A stretch of DNA of 64,000 nt, taken from positions 310,001 to 374,000 of the forward strand of contig NZ_JAKZLB010000001.1 in the NCBI RefSeq assembly GCF_022808865.1, given 5' to 3'. This document shows positions 9,251 through 17,637 of the stretch, one piece after another (the stretch's first letter is position 1; every line of letters begins with the position of its first letter). The notes beneath the pieces were generated by a model. The model made no database searches and was not told the DNA's origin. It saw only the letters and a list, made by a program, of their open reading frames with translations. This DNA is from Geothrix oryzisoli. GTDB taxonomy: Bacteria; Acidobacteriota; Holophagae; Holophagales; Holophagaceae. Position numbers and translations under genes: made by a program.

Positions 9251-10549
9251 ATGAGCCTCCCTCTGGTCCTCTCCCTGCTTGCCTGCCTTGCGGCCCTTCT
9301 CGCCAGCTGGGCCGCCCTGCGACGGGCCCCGGCGGACCCTGCGCTGTTCGAGGCGCTGCGGCGCCACGCCGAGGAACTGGCCTCGAGAAACCGCGCCGAA
9401 TCCCACCAGGCGCTCGCGGCGCAGATCCACCCCCTGGTGGCAGAGCTCGGTGAACTTCGGGCGGCCCAGGCCGAGAAGCTGGCGGAGGGTTTCCGCCAGT
9501 TCACCCTCGCAATCCAGGAGGCGCTCCGGGCCTCACGGTCGGAGCAGGCGGTCCAGCTGGGGCTGGTCCAGCAGCAGGTCCAGCAGCGGCTGGAGGCCCT
9601 CCAGGCATCCAACGAGGCAAAACTCGAGCAGATGCGCCGTACCGTGGATGAGCAGCTGCACGAGGCGCTGGAGAAGCGCCTGGGCGAGAGCTTCAACCTG
9701 GTGGCGCAGCGGCTGGAACAGGTCCAGCGGGGGCTGGGCGAAATGCAGGGGCTGGCCCAGGATGTGGGCGGCCTGAAGCGGGCACTGACCAACGTGAAGG
9801 CCCGGGGCGTCCTCGGCGAGGCCCAGCTGGGGGCGCTGCTGGAGCAGTTCCTCTCTCCGGGCCAGTACCAGGCCAATGTCCACATCCGGCCGCGATCGCC
9901 CGAAGTGGTCGAATTCGCGGTGAAGCTGCCGGGGCCTGACGAGAATGGCCCGGTGTGGCTGCCCATCGACGCCAAGTTCCCCCTGGAGGACTACCAGCGC
10001 CTGATGGAAGCCTACGAGGTGGGTGACCTCGTGGCTGTGGAGGCCGCGGGACGGGCCCTGGAGGTGAGGCTGCTCTCCCAGGCCCGCGACATTCGCGACA
10101 AATACATCGTCCCGCCCCAGAGCACGGACTTCGGCCTGCTCTTCCTCCCCTTCGAGGGGCTCTACGCGGAGGTGCTCCGCCGACCAGGCCTGTTCGAGCG
10201 GCTGCAGCGGGAATGCAAGGTCATCCTGGTCGGTCCCACCACGCTCACCGCCTTCCTCAACAGCCTCCAGGTGGGCTTCAAGACTCTGGCCATCAGCCGG
10301 CAGACCAGCGAGATCTGGAAGGTGCTCGGACAGGTGAAGGCCGAGTTCGGCCGGTTCGGGGTGGCCCTGGCGGCGGTCCAGAAGAAACTGGAGGAGGCCA
10401 GTGGCAAGCTGGGCGATGTCGCCGCCCGGCGGGACCAGATGGAAAAGAAGTTGGCCGGAGTGGAGGCAGCCCCGGAGGTCGGTTCTGTGGGCCTGCTGGA
10501 CGATTCTTCCAATGAAAGCGTGCCTGTTTTGTCCAATTTGAATGAATAA
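9251..10549 (+). CDS. rmuC: DNA recombination protein RmuC
   Basis: RmuC-family proteins limit DNA inversion or recombination and contain a nuclease-like fold. The 432-residue protein has an N-terminal membrane anchor (about residues 3-23), a long coiled coil rich in Gln, Glu and Ala (about 30-180), and the conserved domain with LPIDAKFPLEDYQRL, LPFEGLYAEVL and GPTTLTAFLNSLQVGFKTL. This order and length are typical. It closes the plus-strand run that began at 4119. Confidence 0.9.
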   Translation: MSLPLVLSLLACLAALLASWAALRRAPADPALFEALRRHAEELASRNRAESHQALAAQIHPLVAELGELRAAQAEKLAEGFRQFTLAIQEALRASRSEQAVQLGLVQQQVQQRLEALQASNEAKLEQMRRTVDEQLHEALEKRLGESFNLVAQRLEQVQRGLGEMQGLAQDVGGLKRALTNVKARGVLGEAQLGALLEQFLSPGQYQANVHIRPRSPEVVEFAVKLPGPDENGPVWLPIDAKFPLEDYQRLMEAYEVGDLVAVEAAGRALEVRLLSQARDIRDKYIVPPQSTDFGLLFLPFEGLYAEVLRRPGLFERLQRECKVILVGPTTLTAFLNSLQVGFKTLAISRQTSEIWKVLGQVKAEFGRFGVALAAVQKKLEEASGKLGDVAARRDQMEKKLAGVEAAPEVGSVGLLDDSSNESVPVLSNLNE

Positions 10550-10554
10550 TTCAC

Positions 10555-10582
10555 TTCACAAATCGACGGATTGCCTTAGGAT
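10555..10582 (+). promoter_or_regulatory. Possible sigma-70 type promoter for the HNH gene
   Basis: TTCACA at 10555-10560 and TAGGAT at 10577-10582 are separated by 16 bases, in an AT-rich stretch after the rmuC stop. They match the consensus at five and four of six positions. A transcript starting near 10590 would have a leader of only about 10-15 bases. This is sequence resemblance only. Confidence 0.35.
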
Positions 10583-10603
10583 ACGGGCCAATCCGGGGGT
10601 GTG

Positions 10604-11110
10604 ATGCTGAAGGGACGTGAACGTCACGGGGCAGGCGAGGTGATTGCCGTCGACCGGAACTATGTCCCCATGCAGGAAGTCAGCCGGAGGCGGGCCCTCT
10701 GTGCCGTGGTGGCGGGACGCGCCCATGTGCTCAATCCGGCGACCTTCGAACGGCACCGGAACCTCGATGGGAGCCTGGAGCTCATCATCTTTCCGCATGC
10801 CCAGGCCTGCAGCGATTCCAAGCTCCTGATCGGCCGCCTGGAGCGCCGGGTGCTGCGTCGGGACCACTACCTCTGCCAGTACGAGGGCTGCCAGCGGAAG
10901 GCCACGACTGTGGATCACGTGATCCCCCTCTGCCAGGGCGGTTCCACCACCTGGCAGAACCTGGTGGGCTGTTGCCTGGCCTGCAACCAGGTGAAGGGCG
11001 GCCGCACACCCGATCAGGCCGGTATGGTCCTCAAGCGCCAGCCCAAGGGCCCCCGAGCGCACCTCTTCGAGCGTTTCGAAGAGCTGCTCAAACGGGCCAG
11101 CGCGGCCTGA
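10604..11110 (+). CDS. HNH endonuclease domain protein
   Basis: A 168-residue protein with a C-terminal HNH nuclease module. A zinc-type pair CQYEGC is followed by TTVDHVIPLCQGGSTTWQN (the catalytic DH and the Asn) and a second pair, CCLACN. The N-terminal 80 residues (VDRNYVPMQEVSRRRA) match the solitary HNH proteins widespread in bacterial chromosomes, whose role is unknown. GTG at 10601 in the same frame is an alternative start. No methylase or phage gene is adjacent, so a restriction role is not supported. Confidence 0.85.
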   Translation: MLKGRERHGAGEVIAVDRNYVPMQEVSRRRALCAVVAGRAHVLNPATFERHRNLDGSLELIIFPHAQACSDSKLLIGRLERRVLRRDHYLCQYEGCQRKATTVDHVIPLCQGGSTTWQNLVGCCLACNQVKGGRTPDQAGMVLKRQPKGPRAHLFERFEELLKRASAA

Positions 11111-11121
11111 TCAGCCACTCA

Positions 11122-12420
11122 TCATCCCGTGATGGCGCGGGTCTTCAGGACCAGCTCTGCCCACTCCCGGGCCGGGTCGCTGCGCCGGGTGATGCCCCCT
11201 CCGGCCCAGTAGGTGAGGGCTCCCCCGGCGATCTGGGCTGTGCGGATGGGCAGGGCCAGATCCAGGTCGCCGCTGGGAGCGATCCAGCCCAGGGCTCCGC
11301 AGTAGAAGCCGCGGGGCGCGGCTTCGGTGCGGGCCAGGTGCCCGCAGACCGCATGCTTGGGCGCGCCCGTGACGCTGCCGCCGGGGAGGACCGAGCGCAA
11401 CAGGTCCGCCAGGCCCAGCGCTGGGCGGGCCTCAGCCTCCACGGTGCTGACGAGGTGCTGCACGGTGGGGTAGGGCTCCACGGCCATGGGATGGGAGACT
11501 CGCACACTGCCGGTCCGGGCCACGCGGCCCAGGTCGTTGCGCACCAGATCCAGGATCATGGTGTGCTCGGCCCGTTCTTTGGGGTCCGCGGTCAGGGCCT
11601 CCGCGGCCCGCCGGTCCCGGTCCGCGTCCCCGGTGAGAGGGACGGTGCCCTTGATGGGCTGGGACCAGAGGCGGTCCCCCCGGCGGGACAGGAGTCGTTC
11701 CATGCTCAGGCAGAGGAGGTGGAGGTCGCCGAGGTCCAGGAGGGCGCCGAAGGGAGGACGGGCCCGGCCGAAGGCTCCCAAGGCCAGCTCCACCGGATCT
11801 CCATGAAATGTCGAACCAAAAGGAACACAGAGGTTGGCCACGTAGAACCCGCCTTCGAGGATGCACTCCCGGAGCGTCTCGACCGCGGCCCGATGGTCGG
11901 ATTCGGCCCAGCGGGGAAGCAGGTCCAGGGGGGTGGAGGCGGGAACTGAGCAGGCTCCGGTTCGGAGGCCGGTCTCCCAGGTCCGCGGATCCGGGGGCTG
12001 CTCGCCCCAGGACCACAACTCGGCCTCATCCCCCTGCACGCGCAGGGCCTGCCCGATGGCCCGCCAGTGCTGCCCCAGGGTGCCGGGAGCCAGCTCCTGG
12101 CGGGGCAGAGCGGCCTCATCGCAGGCCAGCTCGAAGGAGGCGGCGCCGATCCAGGGTCCCGGATGCCCTGGAAGGGCGGAAGCCAGGGCTTCCCAGGGAG
12201 TTCCGGGACGGATCCGGCCGCCCAGGTGGGTGGTCCAGGCTGAACCGGACCAACGGGAGGTGAGGGTCACGCTGTCGGGAAGGCCCAGGATTCCGTCTCC
12301 AGTGCCGCCGGTGTGGAGCCAGGCGGCCCCCCGCCGGAGGAGATCTCGCGCGCAGGCGGGCCAGGGGCCCGGGAGGGGGAAGGGTCGGCGGTGCCGGGGG
12401 GCGAGATCCATGGAGACCAT
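11122..12420 (-). CDS. pabB: Aminodeoxychorismate synthase component I
   Basis: Chorismate-binding enzyme that makes aminodeoxychorismate for folate synthesis, with glutamine amidotransferase or ammonia as amine source. The 432-residue protein has the catalytic domain in its C-terminal two thirds. PIKGTVPL is the PabB-type version with the catalytic lysine, as opposed to the PIAGT of TrpE. HTMILDLVRNDLGRV and GGSVTGAPK follow. ATG at 12411 is an alternative start. No pabA or pabC is adjacent. It converges on the HNH gene with 11 bases between stops and no terminator hairpin. Confidence 0.88.
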   Translation of the reverse strand: MVSMDLAPRHRRPFPLPGPWPACARDLLRRGAAWLHTGGTGDGILGLPDSVTLTSRWSGSAWTTHLGGRIRPGTPWEALASALPGHPGPWIGAASFELACDEAALPRQELAPGTLGQHWRAIGQALRVQGDEAELWSWGEQPPDPRTWETGLRTGACSVPASTPLDLLPRWAESDHRAAVETLRECILEGGFYVANLCVPFGSTFHGDPVELALGAFGRARPPFGALLDLGDLHLLCLSMERLLSRRGDRLWSQPIKGTVPLTGDADRDRRAAEALTADPKERAEHTMILDLVRNDLGRVARTGSVRVSHPMAVEPYPTVQHLVSTVEAEARPALGLADLLRSVLPGGSVTGAPKHAVCGHLARTEAAPRGFYCGALGWIAPSGDLDLALPIRTAQIAGGALTYWAGGGITRRSDPAREWAELVLKTRAITG

Positions 12421-12458
12421 CTTCCCATTGGTTTCCGGAACTGACTCTATCCCCTAGT

Positions 12459-12535
12459 GTTGAAAAAGGTGTCACTAATAAATTGCTTGGCCGTGACAAA
12501 TAGCGATGCAAAACAGGCTTTTCTTTTTTTTCAAC
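12459..12535. repeat. Inverted pair GTTGAAAAA ... TTTTTCAAC in the pabB-pepA divergent region
   Basis: In the 148-base AT-rich gap between divergent pabB and pepA, GTTGAAAAA at 12459-12467 is perfectly inverted as TTTTTCAAC at 12527-12535. The 59 bases between them are likely promoter DNA for pepA. It could be an operator pair or chance in AT-rich DNA. The core resembles the terminal repeats of the element at 59564-59832. No convincing -35/-10 pair was found here. Confidence 0.4.
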
Positions 12536-12568
12536 AGGACTTAGGCTCTTGAACCAGGAGGAACTCCC

Positions 12569-14041
12569 ATGCCTTCAGTGGATATCAGTTCTCAGACCGG
12601 AAAAGATTTCGCCGGAGATGCGTTGATCGTTCCGGTGTTCTCCGGGCGCGAACGCCATCGTCTGCCGCTTGCCATCAGCAAGGTTGCGCGCCAGGTGATG
12701 GACGAGGAGGATTTCAAGGCTGACTATCTCGAAGTTGTGCCGCTGCATCACCCCAATGGTGTCAAGGAGAGCCGTTGGATGGTGCTGGTCGGCCTGGGCG
12801 ATGAAGAGAAGGTGACTCTCAACAAGATCCGCAAGGCCGTGGGAACGGCCGGCCGCTTCTGCCTGAAGAAGAAGTGGAAGAAGATCGGCGTGCTGTCCCC
12901 GTCCACCTCCACGATGGACCACGATGCGGTGCAGGCCGCCGTGGCAGAGGGCGCGCTGCTCGCGAACTACGATCTGGTGACCTTCAAGGGCGGCAAGCAG
13001 GAGGCCAAGCAGTTCTCGTCCATCGAGATCTTCACCAACGGGGATGACACGCGCAAGGCCCGCCGCAAGCTGCCCATCATCGAGGCTGGCGTCACCGCCT
13101 GCCACCGGGTCCGTGACCTGGCCAACACCCCTGCCGGCGATCTCTATCCCGAGGTGTTCGCCGACTTGGCCGTGAAGCTGGCCAAGCAGCACAAGCTCCA
13201 CTGCGAGGTGCTGGATGTGCCGGCCCTGGAGAAGGGCGGATTCCGCTCGGTACTGGCCGTCGGCCAGGGCAGCGTGCGCCCCCCCCGCGTGGTGAAGCTT
13301 GAGTACAAGCCCAAGGAGAAACCCAAGAAGCATGTGGTGCTGGTGGGGAAGGGCGTCTGCTTCGACTCGGGCGGCCTGTCCCTCAAGGATGCCTCCGGCA
13401 TGGAGACCATGAAGGACGACATGACCGGGGCCGCCATCGTCCTGGCCACCCTCGCCGCCTGCGCCCAGCTGGAGGTTCCGGTGCAGGTGACCGGCCTCCT
13501 CGGCCTGGTGGAGAACATGCCGTCGGGCTCCAGCTACAAGCCCGGTGATGTCCTTCGCAGCCGGAGCGGCAAGACCATCGAAGTGCTCAACACCGACGCC
13601 GAGGGCCGGCTGGTGCTGGCGGACCTGCTCCACTACGCCGGGGAGCTGGGCGCGGACCATGTGGTGGACCTGGCCACGCTCACGGGCGCCGCACTCATCG
13701 CCATGGGCGATGGCGTCTCCGCGGTCATGGGCACGGACCAGAAGCTGGTGGACCGGCTCCTGGATGCCGGGAGCGCCGCGGGCGAGCACCTCTGGCAGCT
13801 TCCCCTGGTGGAGGAGTACACCGAGCTGCTCAAGAGCCCGCTGGCTGACCTGAAGAACATCACCGGCATCCGCTGGGGCGGGACCATCACGGCGGGGCTC
13901 TTCCTCCGGGAGTTCGTGGGCAGCGCCTCCTGGGCCCACATCGACCTGGCCGGCAGCTGGTCGGGCAAGGAGCGGGACTATCGCACCCACGGCGCCAGCG
14001 GGGAGGGCCCTCGGTTCCTCCTGGAATGGCTCATGGATTGA
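12569..14041 (+). CDS. pepA: Leucyl aminopeptidase (M17 family)
   Basis: Cytosolic metallo-aminopeptidase that removes N-terminal residues from peptides. The 490-residue protein has the usual variable N-terminal macro-type domain (about 1-160) and the catalytic domain with GKGVCFDSGGLSLK, METMKDDMTGAA and the family signature NTDAEGRLVLADLL, which carry the metal ligands. AGGAGG sits seven bases before the ATG. It is a single-gene unit with its own AT-rich upstream region and a strong terminator downstream. Confidence 0.95.
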   Translation: MPSVDISSQTGKDFAGDALIVPVFSGRERHRLPLAISKVARQVMDEEDFKADYLEVVPLHHPNGVKESRWMVLVGLGDEEKVTLNKIRKAVGTAGRFCLKKKWKKIGVLSPSTSTMDHDAVQAAVAEGALLANYDLVTFKGGKQEAKQFSSIEIFTNGDDTRKARRKLPIIEAGVTACHRVRDLANTPAGDLYPEVFADLAVKLAKQHKLHCEVLDVPALEKGGFRSVLAVGQGSVRPPRVVKLEYKPKEKPKKHVVLVGKGVCFDSGGLSLKDASGMETMKDDMTGAAIVLATLAACAQLEVPVQVTGLLGLVENMPSGSSYKPGDVLRSRSGKTIEVLNTDAEGRLVLADLLHYAGELGADHVVDLATLTGAALIAMGDGVSAVMGTDQKLVDRLLDAGSAAGEHLWQLPLVEEYTELLKSPLADLKNITGIRWGGTITAGLFLREFVGSASWAHIDLAGSWSGKERDYRTHGASGEGPRFLLEWLMD

Positions 14042-14063
14042 TCCCGGGGCGCGAGACTGGGCC

Positions 14064-14089
14064 AAGGGGGGCATCGCCCCCCTTTTTTT
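14064..14089 (+). terminator. Rho-independent terminator of pepA
   Basis: AAGGGGGGC pairs with GCCCCCCTT across an ATC loop, and seven consecutive T follow at 14083-14089. It lies 22 bases after the pepA stop, so the pepA transcript should end here. Confidence 0.9.
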
Positions 14090-14189
14090 CAAATGGGTGA
14101 AGATATCCCTCTTGACCGGGAGGCACGGATGGGGATTTATTGAGGACTGCCTTCAACCTACCTGAGTGCCCAACCCCCTCGGAGTTCCC

Positions 14190-14486
14190 ATGGAAGCGAT
14201 GGAGACCCTTACCAAGGCTGACCTCTCCCGGCACCTGATGGAGCGGCTCGAACTCGGGAAGAAGGATGCGGATCTCCTGGTGAACACCTTCCTGGAGAGC
14301 ATCATCGAATCCCTCAAGACCGGCGAAGGCGTGGAACTGCGCGGCTTCGGGAGCTTCCGCCTGCGCGACCGGCGGGCCCGCCAGGGCCGGAACCCCCGCA
14401 GTGGGGAGAGCATCCAGGTTCCCCCCAAGCGCGTGGTCTATTTCAAGCTGGGCAAGGAACTGCGCAGCAAGTTGATCGACGAGTAG
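14190..14486 (+). CDS. HU/IHF family DNA-binding protein
   Basis: Small nucleoid protein that bends DNA. The 98-residue product has the helical dimerisation half (LTKADLSRHLMERLELGKKDADLLVN) and the beta-arm half with GFGSFRLRDRRARQGRNPRSGE and the closing YFKLGKELR. ATG at 14190 is chosen because GGAG lies five bases upstream; a GTG 24 bases earlier has no such site. The sequence is closer to the IHF style than to classical HU, but subunit identity cannot be fixed. Confidence 0.9.
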   Translation: MEAMETLTKADLSRHLMERLELGKKDADLLVNTFLESIIESLKTGEGVELRGFGSFRLRDRRARQGRNPRSGESIQVPPKRVVYFKLGKELRSKLIDE

Positions 14487-14516
14487 ACCGTCCAACCCAC
14501 CCTCCAGGGAGTCCCC

Positions 14517-15254
14517 ATGCGTTTCCGCAAGCTGCTCCTCGCCCTGCTGGCCGTCGTGGCTGTCGCGACACCCGCCCTGGCCCAGAAGAAGATGTCCAAG
14601 GAGGAGAAGGCGAAGCTGCCCCGCATCGCGATCCTCGAATTCAAGGCCGCTCCCGACGCGTGGCACGGCTGGCGCTTCGGCGGCTGGGGCAACCAGATGA
14701 GCACCATCTCCAACCAGCTCCGCGACCTCTTCACCACCGAGATCATGGAGAAGGGGCGGAACAAGATCCGCGTCATCGAGCGTGAGCGGCTGTCCGAGAT
14801 CCGCGAGGAACTGAACTTCCAGCAGAGCGGCGAGGTCGATACCGCCACGGTGCAGAAGATCGGCAAGCTGCTGGGCGTGAAATACGTGATGACCGGCAAG
14901 ATCACGCGCTTCGCCTACAAGGAGGGCGGCTTCGGCACCGGCTGGGGCGTGGGCGCCCTGGTGAGCAAGGTCACGGGCGACGGCATGGCCGGCGCGGTGG
15001 CCGGGAGCGTGAATGTGAAGAAGGCCTCGTTCACGGGCCGTCTGGACATCCGCCTCATCGAGGTGGAGACGGGCGAGATCCTGGGCGCCTGGAAGGATGA
15101 GGACAAGATCTCCGACACCAGCGTGAAGGTGGCCGGCACCGGCGCCGAAGTGCAGTACGACGAGGAGCTGGTGAACAAGGTCTTCGAGCCCATCGTCCAG
15201 CGCATCACCCCCAAGCTGCTGCGCGCCACGGTCGCGGCCCACGAAGAGGACTAA
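14517..15254 (+). CDS. CsgG/HfaB-type secreted protein
   Basis: A 245-residue exported protein with a signal peptide ending ATPALAQ. It is followed by a CsgG-like domain: RIAILEFKA at the start, then VIERERLSEIREE, and LGVKYVMTGKITRF. The glycine-rich GGFGTGWGVGALV segment could form the membrane-inserting hairpin of CsgG pores. There is no lipobox cysteine, unlike true curli CsgG, and no curli genes are adjacent, so a role in curli secretion is not supported. Confidence 0.75.
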   Translation: MRFRKLLLALLAVVAVATPALAQKKMSKEEKAKLPRIAILEFKAAPDAWHGWRFGGWGNQMSTISNQLRDLFTTEIMEKGRNKIRVIERERLSEIREELNFQQSGEVDTATVQKIGKLLGVKYVMTGKITRFAYKEGGFGTGWGVGALVSKVTGDGMAGAVAGSVNVKKASFTGRLDIRLIEVETGEILGAWKDEDKISDTSVKVAGTGAEVQYDEELVNKVFEPIVQRITPKLLRATVAAHEED

Positions 15255-15267
15255 GTCCTCAGCCGGT

Positions 15268-16257
15268 TCAGGGATTCATGGGGGGCCTTCCGGGTCCCCC
15301 AGTTGTGTCCGGGAACCAGCTGCCCACGGCTTCCCGGATGGTTCCGGCGTAGGCCGGCCCCAGGACCTCCGCGCAATGCAGGTGCCAGGTGGGCACCTCG
15401 ATCACCCGGATCGAGGCGAAGCGCGCGGCCACGGCCCGCTGGACCGCCGGAGGCGCGAGCCGGTCCTGGGTGGCGAGGAAGCACACGCTGGGCGTGGCGA
15501 AGCGAAGGTCTCCGGTGCGGTGCAGGAGATCCGTCGCCGCGGGATCGTAGGCGCCCATGCGCCCTGCGGCCCAGCTGGCCAAGGCCCCGATCGGTGGGGC
15601 GAGGCCATGCCACCAGCGGTCCTCGGGTCCGCGCACCAGCCGCTCGGCGAAGCTCCGGCTGCTGGCGGGGGCGCCTTCCCAGATGAGCCCCGCGAGGGGC
15701 CCACGGCCTTCCCGCTCCAGGTCGGCCAAGGCCATCAGGCCCACGGACGCACCCAGGCTCCGGCCCAGCAGGAGGATCCTCCTGCGGGGGATCCCCGAGG
15801 CCTCCAGGTGATGGACGATGCGGACCACATCCCGGGATTCGGCCACGCCGAAGGTCACGGCCGGGGCCGGCCCTCCGGCCCGGAGGGCATCGTCCCGCCG
15901 CCGGTAGGTGAAGATCGCGGCATCCAGGCCCGGAAACCATTTCAGGGCCGGGCTGGTGCCCCAGCGGTCGTCGCCGAAACCATGGAGCAGCAGCACCACG
16001 CCTGGAGACGGGGCCTTGCGCTGGAGGCGCCAGAGCTGCAGGCCCTCCACTTCCTCCGAGGTCCAGATCCCGCCGGGGTCCCCATCGCTGCCCGCGGCGA
16101 GGTCGCGGTAGGTGCCCTCCACGCGGATCAGGGGTTGGGGGCGGTAGAAGGGCGGGTCCACCAGTTCCCGGGCGACCATCCGGGCTTTCCAGGCCACGAA
16201 GGTCCCCACCGCCAGCAAGGGCAGGGCGGACAGGGTGATCCAGGTCCGCGGCTTCAC
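15268..16257 (-). CDS. Alpha/beta hydrolase with N-terminal membrane anchor
   Basis: A 329-residue serine hydrolase of unknown substrate. GTG at 16257 overlaps the ferredoxin stop (GTGA). The frame continues upstream, but that part lies inside the ferredoxin gene. Residues about 6-24 form a signal anchor. The fold shows LLLHGFGDDRWG (oxyanion region), the nucleophile elbow LGRSLGAS, and a late HLH that may hold the catalytic His. It resembles the YqkD/FrsA-like hydrolases. Confidence 0.8.
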   Translation of the reverse strand: MKPRTWITLSALPLLAVGTFVAWKARMVARELVDPPFYRPQPLIRVEGTYRDLAAGSDGDPGGIWTSEEVEGLQLWRLQRKAPSPGVVLLLHGFGDDRWGTSPALKWFPGLDAAIFTYRRRDDALRAGGPAPAVTFGVAESRDVVRIVHHLEASGIPRRRILLLGRSLGASVGLMALADLEREGRGPLAGLIWEGAPASSRSFAERLVRGPEDRWWHGLAPPIGALASWAAGRMGAYDPAATDLLHRTGDLRFATPSVCFLATQDRLAPPAVQRAVAARFASIRVIEVPTWHLHCAEVLGPAYAGTIREAVGSWFPDTTGGPGRPPMNP

Positions 16258-16547
16258 CAGTAGCCCGTGGTGATCAGGACGTCGGCGGAAGGATCGGTGA
16301 CCCGGCACTGGCAGCTGAGCCGCTGGTTTGAAGCGGCCTCGTTGCGATCCAGCGTCCGGGACTCGTGGGGGCGGGGCGGGCTCAGATGCGCCGCTCCGGC
16401 CAGAACCGTCACCAGGCACCTGGCGCAGGCGCCCTGGCCCGAGCAGGCCGAAGCCACCGGCAGGCCTCCGGCCACGCAGCGCCCCATCAGGGTTCCCCGC
16501 CCGCCGATGACGAGATCCGCCCGGCGGGTGCGGGCCACCAGTGCCAT
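16254..16547 (-). CDS. [2Fe-2S] ferredoxin-like protein
   Basis: Small electron carrier of 97 residues. Cys35, Cys41 and Cys44 (CSGQGACARC) form the plant-type C-x5-C-x2-C cluster motif. Cys79 or Cys81 in LSCQC supplies the fourth ligand. The domain is slightly short and starts MALVARTRRADLVIGG. It overlaps the downstream hydrolase gene by four bases and follows a lipoprotein gene by two, so the three form an operon. The redox partner is unknown. Confidence 0.82.
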   Translation of the reverse strand: MALVARTRRADLVIGGRGTLMGRCVAGGLPVASACSGQGACARCLVTVLAGAAHLSPPRPHESRTLDRNEAASNQRLSCQCRVTDPSADVLITTGYW

Positions 16548-16549
16548 CG

Positions 16550-16975
16550 CTACTTGGCGAGTGTCGCGGTCACGCCCGGCAGGCCCTCAGCGGTGGGCAG
16601 GGGGTCGGGCTTGCCGTAGAGCACGGCGTTCAGTTTCTGGACCAGGGTGATCTGGTAGACCCCCTTATCGGCGCCCATCTCCACCTCACCCAGATCGGGG
16701 CTGAAGGTTTCCCGCTGGCTGGTGAGGAAGAACCGGTGCTTGCCGGAGGCGAGGCCCTTCACCACGAGGCTGGTCGCGCCTTTCGGCAGCTGCTGGACCG
16801 GGATGCGCGAGCCATCGAGGCTCAGTTCCACGGGGCCCTGCACCTTGTGGGTGAACCGGAAGACGACCGTTCCCGCCGGGATCGGGGACCTGGGAGTCAG
16901 GGGAACCTTGCGGCACCCCAGGTAGGACATGGATCCCAGCAGCACCAGGGCGGGAACGAGGGGGTGAAGCTTCAT
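16550..16975 (-). CDS. Hypothetical lipoprotein, 141 aa
   Basis: The N terminus is a lipoprotein signal peptide (hydrophobic ALVLLGSM, then lipobox YLGC), so the mature protein should begin at Cys21 and be membrane-anchored. The rest is predicted beta-sandwich (VVFRFTHKVQGPVELSLDG, GKHRFFLTSQRE). No enzymatic motif was seen. It leads the minus-strand operon with the ferredoxin and hydrolase. Confidence 0.7.
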   Translation of the reverse strand: MKLHPLVPALVLLGSMSYLGCRKVPLTPRSPIPAGTVVFRFTHKVQGPVELSLDGSRIPVQQLPKGATSLVVKGLASGKHRFFLTSQRETFSPDLGEVEMGADKGVYQITLVQKLNAVLYGKPDPLPTAEGLPGVTATLAK

Positions 16976-17104
16976 GAAACCTCCGGATCCTTGATGATAT
17001 GCGATGAGGGGCCTCGAGGTCTCAGGAGCCGACGCGGAAGAAGTTCATGCTGACTCCGGGGGGAGGGGCTTCTATTCTGGGGGATTGAACCCGAGAGGTG
17101 AACC

Positions 17105-17572
17105 ATGACCCGTGTGCTCTTCCAGACCGACAAGGGCGATATCAACCTGGAGCTCTTCCCGAAGGAGGCCCCGGGTACCGTGGCGAACTTCGTGAAGCTC
17201 ATCGAAGCCGGTTTCTACGACGGCCTGGCCTTCCACCGCGTCATTCCCGATTTCGTCATCCAGGGTGGGTGCCCCAACACCAAGCCCGGCGCCTCGGGCA
17301 TGCCCGGGACCGGTGGCCCCGGCTGGAAGATCAAGTGCGAGACGGCGGGCAACCCCCACCAGCACAAGCTGGGCGCCCTCTCCATGGCCCACGCCGGAAA
17401 GGACACGGGCGGCAGCCAGTTCTTCGTGGTGAACGGCGACCGCCGCAACGTCCAGCACCTCGACGGCGTGCACACGGTCTTCGGCCAGTGCGTGTCCGAT
17501 GCGGACATCAAGGTGGTCCAGGCCATCAGGGCCAACGACCGCATCCTCAAGGCGACGGTGGTCGAGGCTTAG
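17105..17572 (+). CDS. Cyclophilin-type peptidyl-prolyl cis-trans isomerase
   Basis: Catalyses proline isomerisation during protein folding. The 155-residue protein lacks a signal peptide, so it is cytoplasmic. It has the conserved [32 protein letters not shown] and [11 protein letters not shown] segments with the catalytic Arg in FHRV. GAGAGG precedes the ATG by six bases. A perfect 18-bp inverted repeat follows the stop. Confidence 0.93.
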   Translation: MTRVLFQTDKGDINLELFPKEAPGTVANFVKLIEAGFYDGLAFHRVIPDFVIQGGCPNTKPGASGMPGTGGPGWKIKCETAGNPHQHKLGALSMAHAGKDTGGSQFFVVNGDRRNVQHLDGVHTVFGQCVSDADIKVVQAIRANDRILKATVVEA

Positions 17573-17583
17573 GTTTCATCTGG

Positions 17584-17624
17584 ATCATGGAAACAGGGCG
17601 GCCCGGCCGCCCTGTTTCCATGAT
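17584..17624. terminator. Perfect 18-bp-stem hairpin between the cyclophilin gene and tag
   Basis: Arm 17584-17601 pairs exactly with 17607-17624 around a five-base loop (CCCGG). There is no T-tract, so it may be a pause, processing or attenuation structure and not a classical terminator. It begins 11 bases after the cyclophilin stop and ends just before the tag ribosome-binding site (GGAGGG at 17625-17630). Confidence 0.7.
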
Positions 17625-17637
17625 GGAGGGGAAGGGC

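Noticed and set aside
10604-11110. HNH gene as part of a restriction system or mobile intron
   Set aside because: No methyltransferase, integrase or intron structure is nearby, and the solitary HNH family is common in chromosomes.
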